DNA of 64,000 nt from Jiangellales bacterium (GTDB lineage Bacteria > Actinomycetota > Actinomycetes > Jiangellales > Jiangellaceae). Below, piece after piece: positions 1-8,436 of this stretch. The notes under the pieces are model-generated. The model searched no databases, was not told the DNA's origin, and saw nothing but the letters and a program-made list of their open reading frames with translations. Numbering within the stretch: the first letter of the stretch is position 1; every line of letters begins with the position of its first letter. Position numbers and translations under genes: made by a program. The DNA lies in contig JAUJNY010000005.1 of the NCBI GenBank assembly GCA_030447955.1, positions 140,455 through 204,454 on the forward strand. The letters run 5' to 3'.

Positions 1-89
1 CTGCCGCCGACGCGGCCCGCGGCGTACCGGGCGACCAGCGTGGGCTCGACATGCCACCCGCTGTCCATGGCGCTCTTGCCTGTGGTCAT
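1..89 (-). CDS. Zinc-finger (zf-HC2) anti-sigma factor, N-terminal fragment
   Basis: Reading down from an ATG at 89 gives about 29 residues (MTTGKSAMDSGWHVEPTLVA...) before the window ends. The W-H-V-(E/D)-P..L.ARYAAG pattern is typical of the start of actinobacterial zf-HC2 anti-sigma factors, whose Cys residues would lie beyond the edge. The start codon overlaps the stop of the upstream sigma gene (ATGA, 89-86), so the two are translationally coupled. This is the usual arrangement of an ECF sigma with its cognate membrane or zinc-binding antagonist. The call rests on the short motif plus context; the zinc site itself is not visible. Confidence 0.6.
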   Translation of the reverse strand, partial: MTTGKSAMDSGWHVEPTLVARYAAGRVGG

Positions 90-643
90 GCCAAGGCCTC
101 CCTCAACTGCGCCTTCGCGCGCATCATGCGGGTCTTCACGGTGCCGCTCGGGATGCCGAGCAGCCGGGCGGCCTCGCGGGTGGTGAGGCCGTCGAGGACG
201 GTTGCCTGCACCACCGCGCGTAGCTCGGGGGAGAGCCGGTCGAGGGCGGCGCCGAGGTCGCCGTACTCCACGCCCAGCAGGACGCGTTCTTCCGCCGACT
301 GCTCCTGGCGCAGGTCCTGCTCATGCCACTCCGCCCATGTTGTGGTGGTCGCGGGTCGGTGCCGCAGTGCGTCGAGCAGACGCCGAACCCCGATCCCCCA
401 GATCCAGGCGGCGACCTCGCCGCGGCCGTCCCAGCGCCGAGCCCCCCGCCACACCGCCACGAAGGTGTCCTGCACGACCTCGTCGACAATGCTCGGGTCG
501 GCGCAGCGACGGGTCAGCCGAACCACCAGCCAGGGGGCGTGACGGGCGTAGAGGTCGGCCAGCGCTGACCGGTCTCCGCTGGCGAGGGCGCTAACCAGGT
601 CGGCGTCGGACGGCTCAGAACCAGTCGGTCGCACGGCCTCCAC
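86..643 (-). CDS. ECF-family RNA polymerase sigma factor
   Basis: A 185-aa protein with both ECF sigma regions. Region 2 is at about residues 20-90 (DLYARHAPWLVVRLTRRC, then VDEVVQDTFVAVWRGARRW). Region 4 is at about 130-180 (LDRLSPELRAVV, TTREAARLLGIPSGTVKTR), with the C-terminal helix-turn-helix that reads the -35 element. The start is a GTG at 643 preceded by GGATGGAGA. It lies 35 bp after the SOD-like gene on the same strand and overlaps the anti-sigma gene, so the three probably form one transcription unit. Such pairs usually respond to envelope or oxidative stress; the neighbouring SOD-like protein hints at the latter (inference). Confidence 0.9.
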   Translation of the reverse strand: MEAVRPTGSEPSDADLVSALASGDRSALADLYARHAPWLVVRLTRRCADPSIVDEVVQDTFVAVWRGARRWDGRGEVAAWIWGIGVRRLLDALRHRPATTTTWAEWHEQDLRQEQSAEERVLLGVEYGDLGAALDRLSPELRAVVQATVLDGLTTREAARLLGIPSGTVKTRMMRAKAQLREALA

Positions 644-678
644 TCTCCATCCGGCCCGTACGGAGTCCAGCGTGGCGC

Positions 679-1191
679 TCAGAACGCAACCGGCAGACAG
701 GCGACCCGCATACCGGCCTGGGAGGGGTCGTGGAAGGTGACCGAGCGCGCCTCACCGGCGCGGAACTGCCACTCCACGACCGCCTGGGCGTTGCCATTGC
801 CGGCGGGATTGGTGCTGAAGCCCAGCCACAGCTCATTGGCGTCGTCGACCGCGCCGCCGACGTGGTGCTGGTAGTGCCCCGCTGAGGCCAGTGGGTCCCT
901 GCCGCAGGCACCGGTGTGGGCGTGCACGGAAAAGTCGGTGCTGGGGGCGAAGCCTCGTACATGCAGTGTCGCGACCGTGCGCCCGCTGCCCGTCTCCACC
1001 GTGCGGACCACCGCGGATGCCCCCGACGGCACCACCGGGTCGTACGTCCACGCCGGCCCGGATGTCGAGAAGACGCCCTCGCTCAGGACGTGCTCAGCAG
1101 CCGCGGCCTGCGGGCTGCCAGCAGCGGCCAGGAAGGCGACACCACCGAGCGCGACGGTGGGCAGTGCGATGCGGATCTGGCGGCGGTCCAT
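679..1191 (-). CDS. Secreted superoxide dismutase-like (Cu/Zn SOD family) protein
   Basis: A 170-aa protein with an N-terminal signal peptide (MDRRQIRIALPTVALGG, cleavage near AAA-AEH at about residues 30-33). The body shows the Cu/Zn-SOD-type histidine cluster: FSVHAHTGACGRDP at about 87-100, GHYQHHVGG at about 104-112, then NELWLGF. These resemble the HxH...G-C-G...H pattern of the actinobacterial SOD-like family. Whether all copper and zinc ligands are present cannot be settled by eye, so dismutase activity is inferred. RBS GGGAG precedes the ATG at 1191. It is first in the unit with the ECF sigma and anti-sigma genes, so sigma autoregulation of a secreted protective protein is plausible. 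Confidence 0.7.
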   Translation of the reverse strand: MDRRQIRIALPTVALGGVAFLAAAGSPQAAAAEHVLSEGVFSTSGPAWTYDPVVPSGASAVVRTVETGSGRTVATLHVRGFAPSTDFSVHAHTGACGRDPLASAGHYQHHVGGAVDDANELWLGFSTNPAGNGNAQAVVEWQFRAGEARSVTFHDPSQAGMRVACLPVAF

Positions 1192-1330
1192 CAGTACTCC
1201 CGTCAGGATGACGATTGGTCACCAGCCCTGTCGCGGAAACGGGCCGCACCGGTTCGCCGCGACGGATTCTTTTTCGTGGCACGTATGGTTACTGCACACG
1301 CTGGCGTCGGGCCGGTGTCCGGCGCAACCC

Positions 1331-3475
1331 TCAGGACACTGACCGGCACGCCAGCATCGACCGGGCAACGAGCGACACCGGCGTCCCGGCTTCCAGTGCG
1401 CCGCTCACACCTTCGGCGGTGTCGAGGACGACCTCGTACGCGCTCGCCCACGGCGGCCCAGGCAACATCACGCTCACCGGCTCGGCTCCCGCGTGCAGCC
1501 ACAGCAGGAAAGAGTCGTCGAGCACGCGCTCGCCGTGCGGGCCGGGAGTCGGGATGCCGTCGCCGGCGAGGTACACCCCGAGGGTCTGCGCCGACGTGTC
1601 CTCCCACCGGCCGGTGTCCATCTCGCGGCCGTCGGTCCCGAACCAGGCGAGGTCCTTGCGGCCACCCTCGACTACGGGCCGGCCGGTGAAGAACCGGTGC
1701 CGGCGAAACACCGGATGTTCGCGGCGCAGCGCCAGTAGCCGCCGTACCAGCCCGCGCAGGTCCTCCCAGGCCACCGCACCCTCCCAGTCGACCCAGCCGG
1801 TCTGGTCGTCCAGGCAGTAGCCGTTGTTGTTGCCGCGCTGCGTCCGGCCGAGCTCGTCGCCGGCGACCAGCATCGGCACCCCCGCCGACAACAGCAGCGT
1901 CGCAAGCAGATTGGCCAGCTGCCGGCGACGCAGCGCCAGCACCGCCGCGTCGTCGGTCTCGCCCTCGACCCCGCAGTTCCACGAGCGGTCGTCGCCGGTG
2001 CCGTCACGGTTGTGCTCGCCGTTGGCCTCATTGTGCTTGCGGTCGTACGACACGAGGTCGCGCGCCGTCATGCCGTCGTGAGCGGTGACGAAGTTGACCG
2101 ACGCGTACGGGTGCGGGCTGGTGGCCTCGTACAGGTCGGAGGATCCGGACAGCCGGCAACCCAGCTCCCGCACCCCGGACGAGCGGCCCCGCCAGTAGTC
2201 GCGCACCGTGTCGCGGAAGCGGTCGTTCCACTGCGCCCAGGGATGCGGGAAGTGCCCGAGCTGGTAGCCGCCGGCGCCGACGTCCCAGGGCTCAGCGACC
2301 AGCTTCACCCCACGCAGCACGGGGTCCTGCGCCACGGTTGCCATGAACGCGCCCGCCATGTCCACCGGATCGAGCCCATCGGCTCCGTGCCTGCCGCGCG
2401 CCAACGCCGAGGCGAGGTCAAAGCGGAAACCGTCGACGTGCATCTCCTGCACCCAATAGCGCAGTGAGTCGGTGACCAGCAGCAACGCCGCCGGGCTCTG
2501 CGTGTCGAGGGTGTTCCCACAGCCGGTGTAGTCGCGGTAGCGGCGCCCGCCGTCCGCGAGCCGGTAGTAGCCGCGGTTGTCGATGCCCCGCAGCGACAGC
2601 GTCGGCCCCGTCTCACCCTGCTCGGCCGTGTGGTTGTAGACCACGTCGAGAATCACCTCGAGCCCGGCGGCGTGCAACGCCTTGACCATGGCCTTGAACT
2701 CGCCGACCTGCTGCCCCAGTTGCCCCGCAGCGCTGTACAGGGCGTGGGGGGCGAAAAACGCCAGCGAGTTGTAGCCCCAGTAGTTGCCCCGGCCACCGCG
2801 GACCAGGTGCGGCTCGCTGACGAAGTGGTGCACCGGCAACAGCTCCACGCTCGTCACACCCAGATCCACCAGATGCTCGACGACCGCAGGATGAGCCAGC
2901 CCGGCGTACGTGCCGCGCATCGGCGGCGGCACTGCGGGATGCGCCATCGTGAAGCCGCGCACGTGCAGCTCGTACAGCACCGTGTCCGGCCACGGCACGC
3001 CCGGCGGCGCGTCGTCACCCCAGTCGAACCGGTCGTCGACGACTACCGACCTGGGCACGTACGGCGCGGAGTCCCGGCTGTCGCAGACCAGGTCGTCCCC
3101 GGCGAGGTCCAGCGAGGGGCGGACATGGCCGAAGACGGCGGTGTCGTACGTCAGCTCGCCGGTCACCGCCCGGGCGTAGGGGTCGACGAGCAGCTTGGCG
3201 GGGTTGTGCCGCAGCCCGTGCGCAGGGTCCCACCGGCCGTACACCCGAAAGCCGTAGCACTGCCCCGCCCCGACGCCAGGCACCAGGCCGTGCCACACCG
3301 GTCCGGTGCGTCCCGGCAGCGGCCACCGGATCTCCGTCCCAGCGGGGTCGAACAGGCACACCTCGACCCGCTCGGCCGCACCCGCCCGCACGGCGAAGTT
3401 GGTGCACTCGCCCTGCACCGTCGCGCCCAGCGGGCCAGCCGAGCCCGGCCAGGGCTGGTCGACGTCGGCAGGCAC
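1331..3475 (-). CDS. glgX: Glycogen debranching enzyme GlgX (GH13 isoamylase type)
   Basis: A 714-aa cytoplasmic hydrolase that cleaves alpha-1,6 branches of glycogen or limit dextrin. An N-terminal CBM48-like domain covers about 1-150 (GATVQGECTNFAV, GLRHNPAKLLVDPYA). The GH13 barrel shows all the classic blocks: DVVYNHTAE, VDGFRFDLAS (nucleophile Asp), LVAEPWD (acid/base Glu), FVTAHDG (transition-state Asp), and the GlgX-typical GNNNGYCLDD. Length matches the family (about 700 aa). The start is GTG at 3475. It is monocistronic and divergent from the enoyl-CoA hydratase across a 113-bp gap. Nothing looks broken. Confidence 0.95.
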   Translation of the reverse strand: MPADVDQPWPGSAGPLGATVQGECTNFAVRAGAAERVEVCLFDPAGTEIRWPLPGRTGPVWHGLVPGVGAGQCYGFRVYGRWDPAHGLRHNPAKLLVDPYARAVTGELTYDTAVFGHVRPSLDLAGDDLVCDSRDSAPYVPRSVVVDDRFDWGDDAPPGVPWPDTVLYELHVRGFTMAHPAVPPPMRGTYAGLAHPAVVEHLVDLGVTSVELLPVHHFVSEPHLVRGGRGNYWGYNSLAFFAPHALYSAAGQLGQQVGEFKAMVKALHAAGLEVILDVVYNHTAEQGETGPTLSLRGIDNRGYYRLADGGRRYRDYTGCGNTLDTQSPAALLLVTDSLRYWVQEMHVDGFRFDLASALARGRHGADGLDPVDMAGAFMATVAQDPVLRGVKLVAEPWDVGAGGYQLGHFPHPWAQWNDRFRDTVRDYWRGRSSGVRELGCRLSGSSDLYEATSPHPYASVNFVTAHDGMTARDLVSYDRKHNEANGEHNRDGTGDDRSWNCGVEGETDDAAVLALRRRQLANLLATLLLSAGVPMLVAGDELGRTQRGNNNGYCLDDQTGWVDWEGAVAWEDLRGLVRRLLALRREHPVFRRHRFFTGRPVVEGGRKDLAWFGTDGREMDTGRWEDTSAQTLGVYLAGDGIPTPGPHGERVLDDSFLLWLHAGAEPVSVMLPGPPWASAYEVVLDTAEGVSGALEAGTPVSLVARSMLACRSVS

Positions 3476-3588
3476 GCGGACAGTCTCGCGTTACGCTGCG
3501 CCGCGGCTGCAGCCGCCACCATCCAGCCCGCAACACCACGCATCCGGCAGTCAGCCGCCAGTTAGCCGACAGACGGGGAGGAGACGTC

Positions 3589-4368
3589 GTGGGCGAGTTC
3601 GTCCGGCTCGAGGTGGAGGACGGCGTCGGCACGATCCGGTTGGACCGCCCGCCGATGAACGCGCTCAACGTGCAGGTGCAGGAGGAGCTGCGGGCTGCCG
3701 CGCACGAAGCGAGCGAGCGCCGTGACGTGCGCGCCGTGGTCGTCTTCGGGGGTGACAAGGTCTTCGCCGCCGGGGCGGACGTCAAGGAGATGGCGACGAT
3801 GTCGTACGTCGACATGGTCGACCGGTCCGGGGCCCTGCAGTCGTCTTTCACCGCGGTCGCCCGCATCCCCAAGCCGGTCGTCGCCGCGGTGACGGGCTTC
3901 GCCCTGGGCGGCGGCTGCGAGCTCGCGCTGTGCGCCGATCGCCGCGTCGCCGCGGAGGACGCGAAGCTGGGCCAGCCGGAGATCCTGCTCGGGATCATCC
4001 CGGGCGCCGGGGGGACGCAGCGGCTGTCCCGGCTGGTCGGTCCCAGCCGCGCCAAGGACCTGATCTTTACCGGACGCTTCGTCGGCGCCGCAGAGGCGTT
4101 GTCGATGGGGCTCGTCGACGAGGTGGCGCCGGCAGCCGAGGTGTACGCCGCAGCGCGGGGTTGGGCAGCCCGCTTCGCCCGCGGACCGGCGTACGCACTG
4201 CGCGCCGCGAAGGAGGCGATCGACCGCGGGCTGGAGTCCGACCTCGACACGGGGCTGGAGATCGAGCGGCAGCACTTCGCCGGGCTGTTCGCGACCGCGG
4301 ACGGGCAGGCGGGGATGCGCTCCTTCGTCGAGCAGGGCCCCGGCAAGGCGACGTTCGAGGGCCGGTAG
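3589..4368 (+). CDS. Enoyl-CoA hydratase/isomerase family protein
   Basis: A 259-aa crotonase-fold protein, the usual length for soluble enoyl-CoA hydratases that hydrate trans-2-enoyl-CoA in beta-oxidation. Both hydratase glutamates are visible, E111 (GFALGGGCELALCAD) and E131 (GQPEILLGIIPGAGGTQRL). Their 20-residue spacing matches classical hydratases. The oxyanion-hole segment is at FAAGADVKEM (about 59-68). A GTG start at 3589 is preceded by the strong RBS GGGGAGGAG at 3575-3583. Nearby etfBA (electron transfer from acyl-CoA dehydrogenases) fits a fatty-acid oxidation role; the exact acyl substrate cannot be told. Confidence 0.92.
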   Translation: MGEFVRLEVEDGVGTIRLDRPPMNALNVQVQEELRAAAHEASERRDVRAVVVFGGDKVFAAGADVKEMATMSYVDMVDRSGALQSSFTAVARIPKPVVAAVTGFALGGGCELALCADRRVAAEDAKLGQPEILLGIIPGAGGTQRLSRLVGPSRAKDLIFTGRFVGAAEALSMGLVDEVAPAAEVYAAARGWAARFARGPAYALRAAKEAIDRGLESDLDTGLEIERQHFAGLFATADGQAGMRSFVEQGPGKATFEGR

Positions 4369-4398
4369 CCGTTCGCGCAGTCCGACCGGCGCGACGGG

Positions 4399-5541
4399 TC
4401 AGAGCTTGCGGTGCGGGTAGTCGGGGGAGCGGTGCTGGAAGGACAGGATCTTCGGGTTCTGCACAACGCCGTCTCGGACCTCGATGGCCTTGCGGATCGT
4501 CTCGTTGTCGGCCCACGCCGGCGGGCCGTCCAGCACCGGGCCCAGATAGGGGATCAGCGCCTCGCTGATCTCCCAGGTGGAGGCGTCGAACAGGTAGGAG
4601 GGGCTGTGGTCGACCCCGTAGTAGTGCACGCCATCGCCGACGCTGAACATCGGCTCGCCGAACGACGTGGGCCGGGCGAACTCGAAGCCCATGCCCTCGT
4701 CACAGGACACGTCGACGACGAGGCTGCCCGGGGCGTAAAGACGAAGGTCGTCGTCGGTAACGAACATCAGCGGCGCGTCGGTGTCCTGCAGGATGCAGTT
4801 GACGACGATGTCCTGCTCGGCGAGGAACTCCGCCATCGGCACCGGACCGGTGCTCCGCAGCACCTGCGTCCTGGAGGAGTCTTCGCTCACCCGCTCGAAC
4901 TGGCCCAGCAGGACCGTGGAGATCGGTGACGCCACCGCGGTCACGTCGCGCTGCGTCAAGACGGTGACGTCGAGAACGCCCAGCCCGTTCAGCGCGGTGA
5001 CGGCGCCCCGGGCAGTCGCACCGAAGCTGATGACCGCGGCCCGGCGGCGCCGGCCGTAGTGCCCGTTGATGCCGAGCAGCTGGAAGGCGTGCAGCACCGA
5101 GCAGTAGCCCGCTAGCTCGTTGTTCTTGTGGAAGACGTGGACTCCGAAGCCCCCGTCGGAGGACCAGTGGTTCATCGCCTCCCAGGCGATGAACGTCAGC
5201 CGCCGGTCGATCCCCAGCTGGGTGATGGCCTCGTCCTGCACGCAGTGCGGCCACCCCCACAGCACCTGGCCCGCGCGTAGCCCTGCCACGTCCTGCTCGG
5301 TCGGCTTGGGCAGCAAGAGCACATCGCACTCGGCGATGAGCTCGCTGCGTGAGCGCATCCCCCCGACCAGGGCAGCGAGCTCGTCCTCGGGCACGCCGAA
5401 GGCGCCGCCGTACCCGTGCTCGAGGAACATGCGCCGCCGCACGCCGGCATCGACCCGGTCGAGGTGCCCGGGATGCAGCGGGAGCCGCCGCTCGTTCTCC
5501 TTGCGGGACGTCCCGAGGACTCCGAGGGTCAGTTCGGCCAT
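4399..5541 (-). CDS. Alanine dehydrogenase/PNT-like, N5-(carboxyethyl)ornithine synthase-like dehydrogenase
   Basis: A protein of about 380 aa starting at the ATG at 5541 (MAELTLGVLGTSRKENERRL); GGATGGAG lies just upstream, which decides against a longer start at 5583. It has the alanine dehydrogenase/transhydrogenase N-terminal fold (KENERRLPLHPGHL) and a Rossmann segment (AAVISFGATARGAVTALNGLG). The blocks AWEAMNHWSSDGGF and HVFHKNNELAGYCSVLHA are typical of the actinobacterial group usually labelled N5-(carboxyethyl)ornithine synthase, which reductively condenses pyruvate with ornithine. Its substrate here is unproven. It is divergent from etfB; a perfect 17-bp inverted repeat lies between them. 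Confidence 0.8.
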   Translation of the reverse strand: MAELTLGVLGTSRKENERRLPLHPGHLDRVDAGVRRRMFLEHGYGGAFGVPEDELAALVGGMRSRSELIAECDVLLLPKPTEQDVAGLRAGQVLWGWPHCVQDEAITQLGIDRRLTFIAWEAMNHWSSDGGFGVHVFHKNNELAGYCSVLHAFQLLGINGHYGRRRRAAVISFGATARGAVTALNGLGVLDVTVLTQRDVTAVASPISTVLLGQFERVSEDSSRTQVLRSTGPVPMAEFLAEQDIVVNCILQDTDAPLMFVTDDDLRLYAPGSLVVDVSCDEGMGFEFARPTSFGEPMFSVGDGVHYYGVDHSPSYLFDASTWEISEALIPYLGPVLDGPPAWADNETIRKAIEVRDGVVQNPKILSFQHRSPDYPHRKL

Positions 5542-5564
5542 CTGCACTCCATCCGTGGCACTTC

Positions 5565-5604
5565 TGGGGAGGATCGTCCGCACCTGCGCGGACGATCCTC
5601 CCCA
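5565..5604. repeat. Perfect 17-bp inverted repeat in the divergent gap before etfB
   Basis: The left arm 5565-5581 (TGGGGAGGATCGTCCGC) is exactly complementary to 5588-5604, with a 6-nt loop (acctgc). It lies 24 bp upstream of the carboxyethylornithine-synthase-like start and 69 bp upstream of etfB. A terminator is unlikely between divergent genes, so a shared operator or a 5' leader hairpin are the main options. The structure is read directly; the role is inference. Confidence 0.75.
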
Positions 5605-5672
5605 ATCCGGAGCGAGCGTGGTGGCGCCGGGGCGTCGCGCGCGTCGCCGGGTGGGATGGCAGGCTGCTCGGT

Positions 5673-6455
5673 ATGCGCATCGTCGTCCTCGTCAAGCACG
5701 TCCCGGACGCCACCGCGGACCGCACGTTCGACCCCGCCGACAACACCACGGACCGCGCCGGGGTCGACGGGCTGCTCTGCGAGCTCGACGAGTACGCCAT
5801 CGAGGAGGCGCTCAAGCTCGCCGAGGACCGCGACGCCGACGTCACCGTGCTGACGATGGGACCCGAACAGGCCTCCGACGCCCTGCGCAAGGCCCTGCAG
5901 ATGGGCGCGCACGACGGCGTCCACCTGCTCGACTCGGCCCTGCACGGCTCCGACGCACCAGCCACCTCGCTGGTCATCGCGCGGGCGCTGGAGCGGATCG
6001 GGTCCTACGACCTGGTGCTGACCGGCATGGCCTCGACAGACGGCGGCATGAGCGTCGTGCCGGCGATGCTCGCCGAGCGGCTCGGCCTGCCGCACATCGG
6101 GTTCGTCGGCGAGCTGAGCCTCGCCGACGGCACCGTGCGCGGCCGTCGTGACGGTGACTCCGCGAGCGAGACGATCGAGGCGGCACTGCCCGCCGTCGTG
6201 TCGGTGACCGACCAGATCAACGAGCCGCGCTACCCCTCGTTCAAGGGGATCATGGCGGCGAAGAAGAAGCCGGTGGAGACCTGGTCGCTGGCCGACTTGG
6301 GGGTGGAGCCGGCTCAGGTCGGGCTGTCCGCAGCGTGGAGCGCGGTCGAGTCCTTCACCGAACGCCCCGCCCGCGGACAGGGCGAGGTCGTCACCGACGA
6401 CGGGGACGCCGGGCGCCGGCTCGCCGACTTCCTGGCCCAGCGCAAGTTCGTCTGA
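5673..6455 (+). CDS. etfB: Electron transfer flavoprotein beta subunit
   Basis: A 260-aa subunit that binds AMP and, with EtfA, carries electrons from acyl-CoA and related dehydrogenases to the quinone pool. The start at 5673 (MRIVVLVKHVPDATADRTF) matches the family N-terminus. Landmarks are DEYAIEEALKLAED (about 40-53), VTVLTMGPEQASDALRKAL (about 59-77), LTGMASTDGGMSVVPAMLAE (about 115-134) and the C-terminal RYPSFKGIMAAKKKP. No strong RBS is visible. etfA follows after 39 bp on the same strand, so the two form an operon. Confidence 0.96.
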   Translation: MRIVVLVKHVPDATADRTFDPADNTTDRAGVDGLLCELDEYAIEEALKLAEDRDADVTVLTMGPEQASDALRKALQMGAHDGVHLLDSALHGSDAPATSLVIARALERIGSYDLVLTGMASTDGGMSVVPAMLAERLGLPHIGFVGELSLADGTVRGRRDGDSASETIEAALPAVVSVTDQINEPRYPSFKGIMAAKKKPVETWSLADLGVEPAQVGLSAAWSAVESFTERPARGQGEVVTDDGDAGRRLADFLAQRKFV

Positions 6456-6494
6456 GCGAACCGGGTGCCCGCAGCGGCACGGAGAGGCACGGCC

Positions 6495-7442
6495 ATGGCA
6501 GAGGTTCTCGTCCACGTCGACCACGTCGACGGCGCCGTACGCAAGACCACGGCGGAGCTGCTCACCATCGCGCGCCGGTACGGCGAGCCGTCCGCGGTCT
6601 ACCTGGGCAAGGGGTACGACTCCGCGCGGGAGGCGCTGGCCCGCTTTGGCGCGGCCAAGGTCTACCTCGTCGAGGCGCCGGAGCTGGACCAGTACCTCGT
6701 GTCCCCGCACGCCGAAGCGCTGGCCCAGGTCGCCCGAGCCACGCAACCCGCGGCGGTCCTCATCGCCTCCAACCCGGAGGGCAGGGAGATCGCCGCCCGG
6801 CTGGCGGTCAAGCTCGACTCGGGTCTGATCACCGACGCCGTCGACGTGGCCGAGGGCTTCGTCACCACCCAGTCGGTGTTCGCCGGCAACTACACCGTGC
6901 AGGCCAGGGTCACCAAAGGCACTCCGGTCATCACCGTCAAGGCCAACTCGGTGGCCCCTGAGCCGGTGCAGACGACGCCGGTCGAGGAGCGGTTCGACGT
7001 GGCTTTTCCGGACACCGCGTTGCAAGCCCGCGTGGTCGAGCGTGCCAATCGGGAGCGCACCGGACGGCCCGACCTTTCCGAGGCGGCCATCGTGGTCTCC
7101 GGCGGCCGCGGCACCGGTGGCGACTTCGGGCCGGTCGAGCAGCTCGCCGACGCCCTCGGCGCAGCAGTGGGCGCCTCGCGGGCGGCCGTCGACTCCGGCT
7201 GGTACCCCCACGCCTACCAGGTCGGCCAGACCGGCAAGACCGTCTCACCGCAGCTGTACGTGGCCTGCGGCATCTCCGGGGCCATCCAGCACAAGGCCGG
7301 CATGCAGACGTCCAAGACCGTCGTCGCGGTCAACAAGGACGCCGAGGCACCGATCTTTGCCATGGTCGACTTCGGCGTCGTCGGCGACCTGCGTTCGGTG
7401 CTGCCCCAGGCGGCGGAGGAGATCGCCCGCCGCAAGGGGTGA
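6495..7442 (+). CDS. etfA: Electron transfer flavoprotein alpha subunit
   Basis: A 315-aa FAD-binding partner of EtfB. The start [13 protein letters not shown] at 6495 follows GGAGAGG at 6481-6487. The C-terminal FAD domain is clear: [20 protein letters not shown], then [37 protein letters not shown], and [21 protein letters not shown]. The length is normal for the family. It ends 52 bp before the convergent end of the FolP-like gene. Confidence 0.96.
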   Translation: MAEVLVHVDHVDGAVRKTTAELLTIARRYGEPSAVYLGKGYDSAREALARFGAAKVYLVEAPELDQYLVSPHAEALAQVARATQPAAVLIASNPEGREIAARLAVKLDSGLITDAVDVAEGFVTTQSVFAGNYTVQARVTKGTPVITVKANSVAPEPVQTTPVEERFDVAFPDTALQARVVERANRERTGRPDLSEAAIVVSGGRGTGGDFGPVEQLADALGAAVGASRAAVDSGWYPHAYQVGQTGKTVSPQLYVACGISGAIQHKAGMQTSKTVVAVNKDAEAPIFAMVDFGVVGDLRSVLPQAAEEIARRKG

Positions 7443-7494
7443 GCAGGCGGGAGCCGGCCGGGCGGCGTCAGCGCGCCGCGGCGCAGGCGAGGCG

Positions 7495-8436
7495 TCACGC
7501 CGAATGGAGGTCTGCCTGGCCCAGCCCGCGGCGAGCGACTGCAGGAGGTCGGTCGCCGCGGATCGAAGCCACCATGTCGAGGGCTTGACGCACCTCGGCG
7601 ACGTTGTGCGCCCGGAACACCCGGGCACCCAACCAGGCGGCGACCGCCGTGGCGGCGAGCGTGCCGTTCAACCGGGCGGCGACGGGCAGGTCGAGTGTTT
7701 CGCCGATGAAGTCCTTGTTCGACAAGGAGACCAGCACCGGCCACCCGGTGGTGACCAGCTCAGGGAGCCGCCGGGTGACGTCCAACGACTGCACGGTGGT
7801 CTTGCCGAAGTCGTGTCCGGGGTCGATGAGGATGCCGTCACGACGTACGCCGACGTCAAGAGCGTGCGCGGCCAGCCCGCCGACCGTAGCCAGCACGTCC
7901 GCGACAACATCGTGATACCGGGGGTTGTGGGGCTCGGTGCGCGGCGGGAGGTGCCCGGCGTGGGTGCAGACCAAGCCGCTGCCGGCCTGCGCGGCCACCT
8001 CGACCAGTGCTGGGTCGTGGCCTTGCCAGGGGTCGTTGAGCAGGTCGGCACCGGCGGCCACTGCTTCGCGGGCAACCTCGGCGCGCCAGGTGTCGACGCT
8101 GATCACCGCCAGTGGACGGTGGGAGCGCAGCGTCGCAACCACCTCGACCACCCGGTCGATCTCCTCCGCGACTGAGACCGGCGGGCCGTGGCCGGCCTTC
8201 ACACCTCCGATGTCCACGATCGCAGCGCCGGAGTCGAGAGCTCGTTCGGCCGCGGCGACCGCCGTCGCCGCACCGTACGTCGTACCCCGGTCATAGAAGG
8301 AGTCGGGGGTGCGGTTCACGATCGCCATCACCACCAGCTCCTCGGGAGGGAACGTGCGGGCGCCGAGGCGCAGGGCGCGTTGCCCATGGCCACCCGACAC
8401 GTCGTCGTCGGCGACGTCGTCCAGCGGGTGGGTCAT
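7495..8436 (-). CDS. Dihydropteroate synthase-like protein (FolP2-type)
   Basis: A 313-aa TIM-barrel pterin-binding protein. The DHPS hallmarks [15 protein letters not shown] (about 37-51, canonical NVTPDSF) and DPGHDFGKT (about 205-213) are present. The loop usually reading GGESTRPGA is replaced by [11 protein letters not shown] (about 77-87), as in mycobacterial FolP2 paralogs, for which I recall no DHPS activity. The segment [20 protein letters not shown] is retained. It therefore binds a pterin-like ligand but may not make dihydropteroate. Its ATG overlaps the stop of the RibD-like gene by 4 bp (ATGA), so the two are coupled. It is last in the minus-strand run that begins with folE. Confidence 0.8.
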   Translation of the reverse strand: MTHPLDDVADDDVSGGHGQRALRLGARTFPPEELVVMAIVNRTPDSFYDRGTTYGAATAVAAAERALDSGAAIVDIGGVKAGHGPPVSVAEEIDRVVEVVATLRSHRPLAVISVDTWRAEVAREAVAAGADLLNDPWQGHDPALVEVAAQAGSGLVCTHAGHLPPRTEPHNPRYHDVVADVLATVGGLAAHALDVGVRRDGILIDPGHDFGKTTVQSLDVTRRLPELVTTGWPVLVSLSNKDFIGETLDLPVAARLNGTLAATAVAAWLGARVFRAHNVAEVRQALDMVASIRGDRPPAVARRGLGQADLHSA

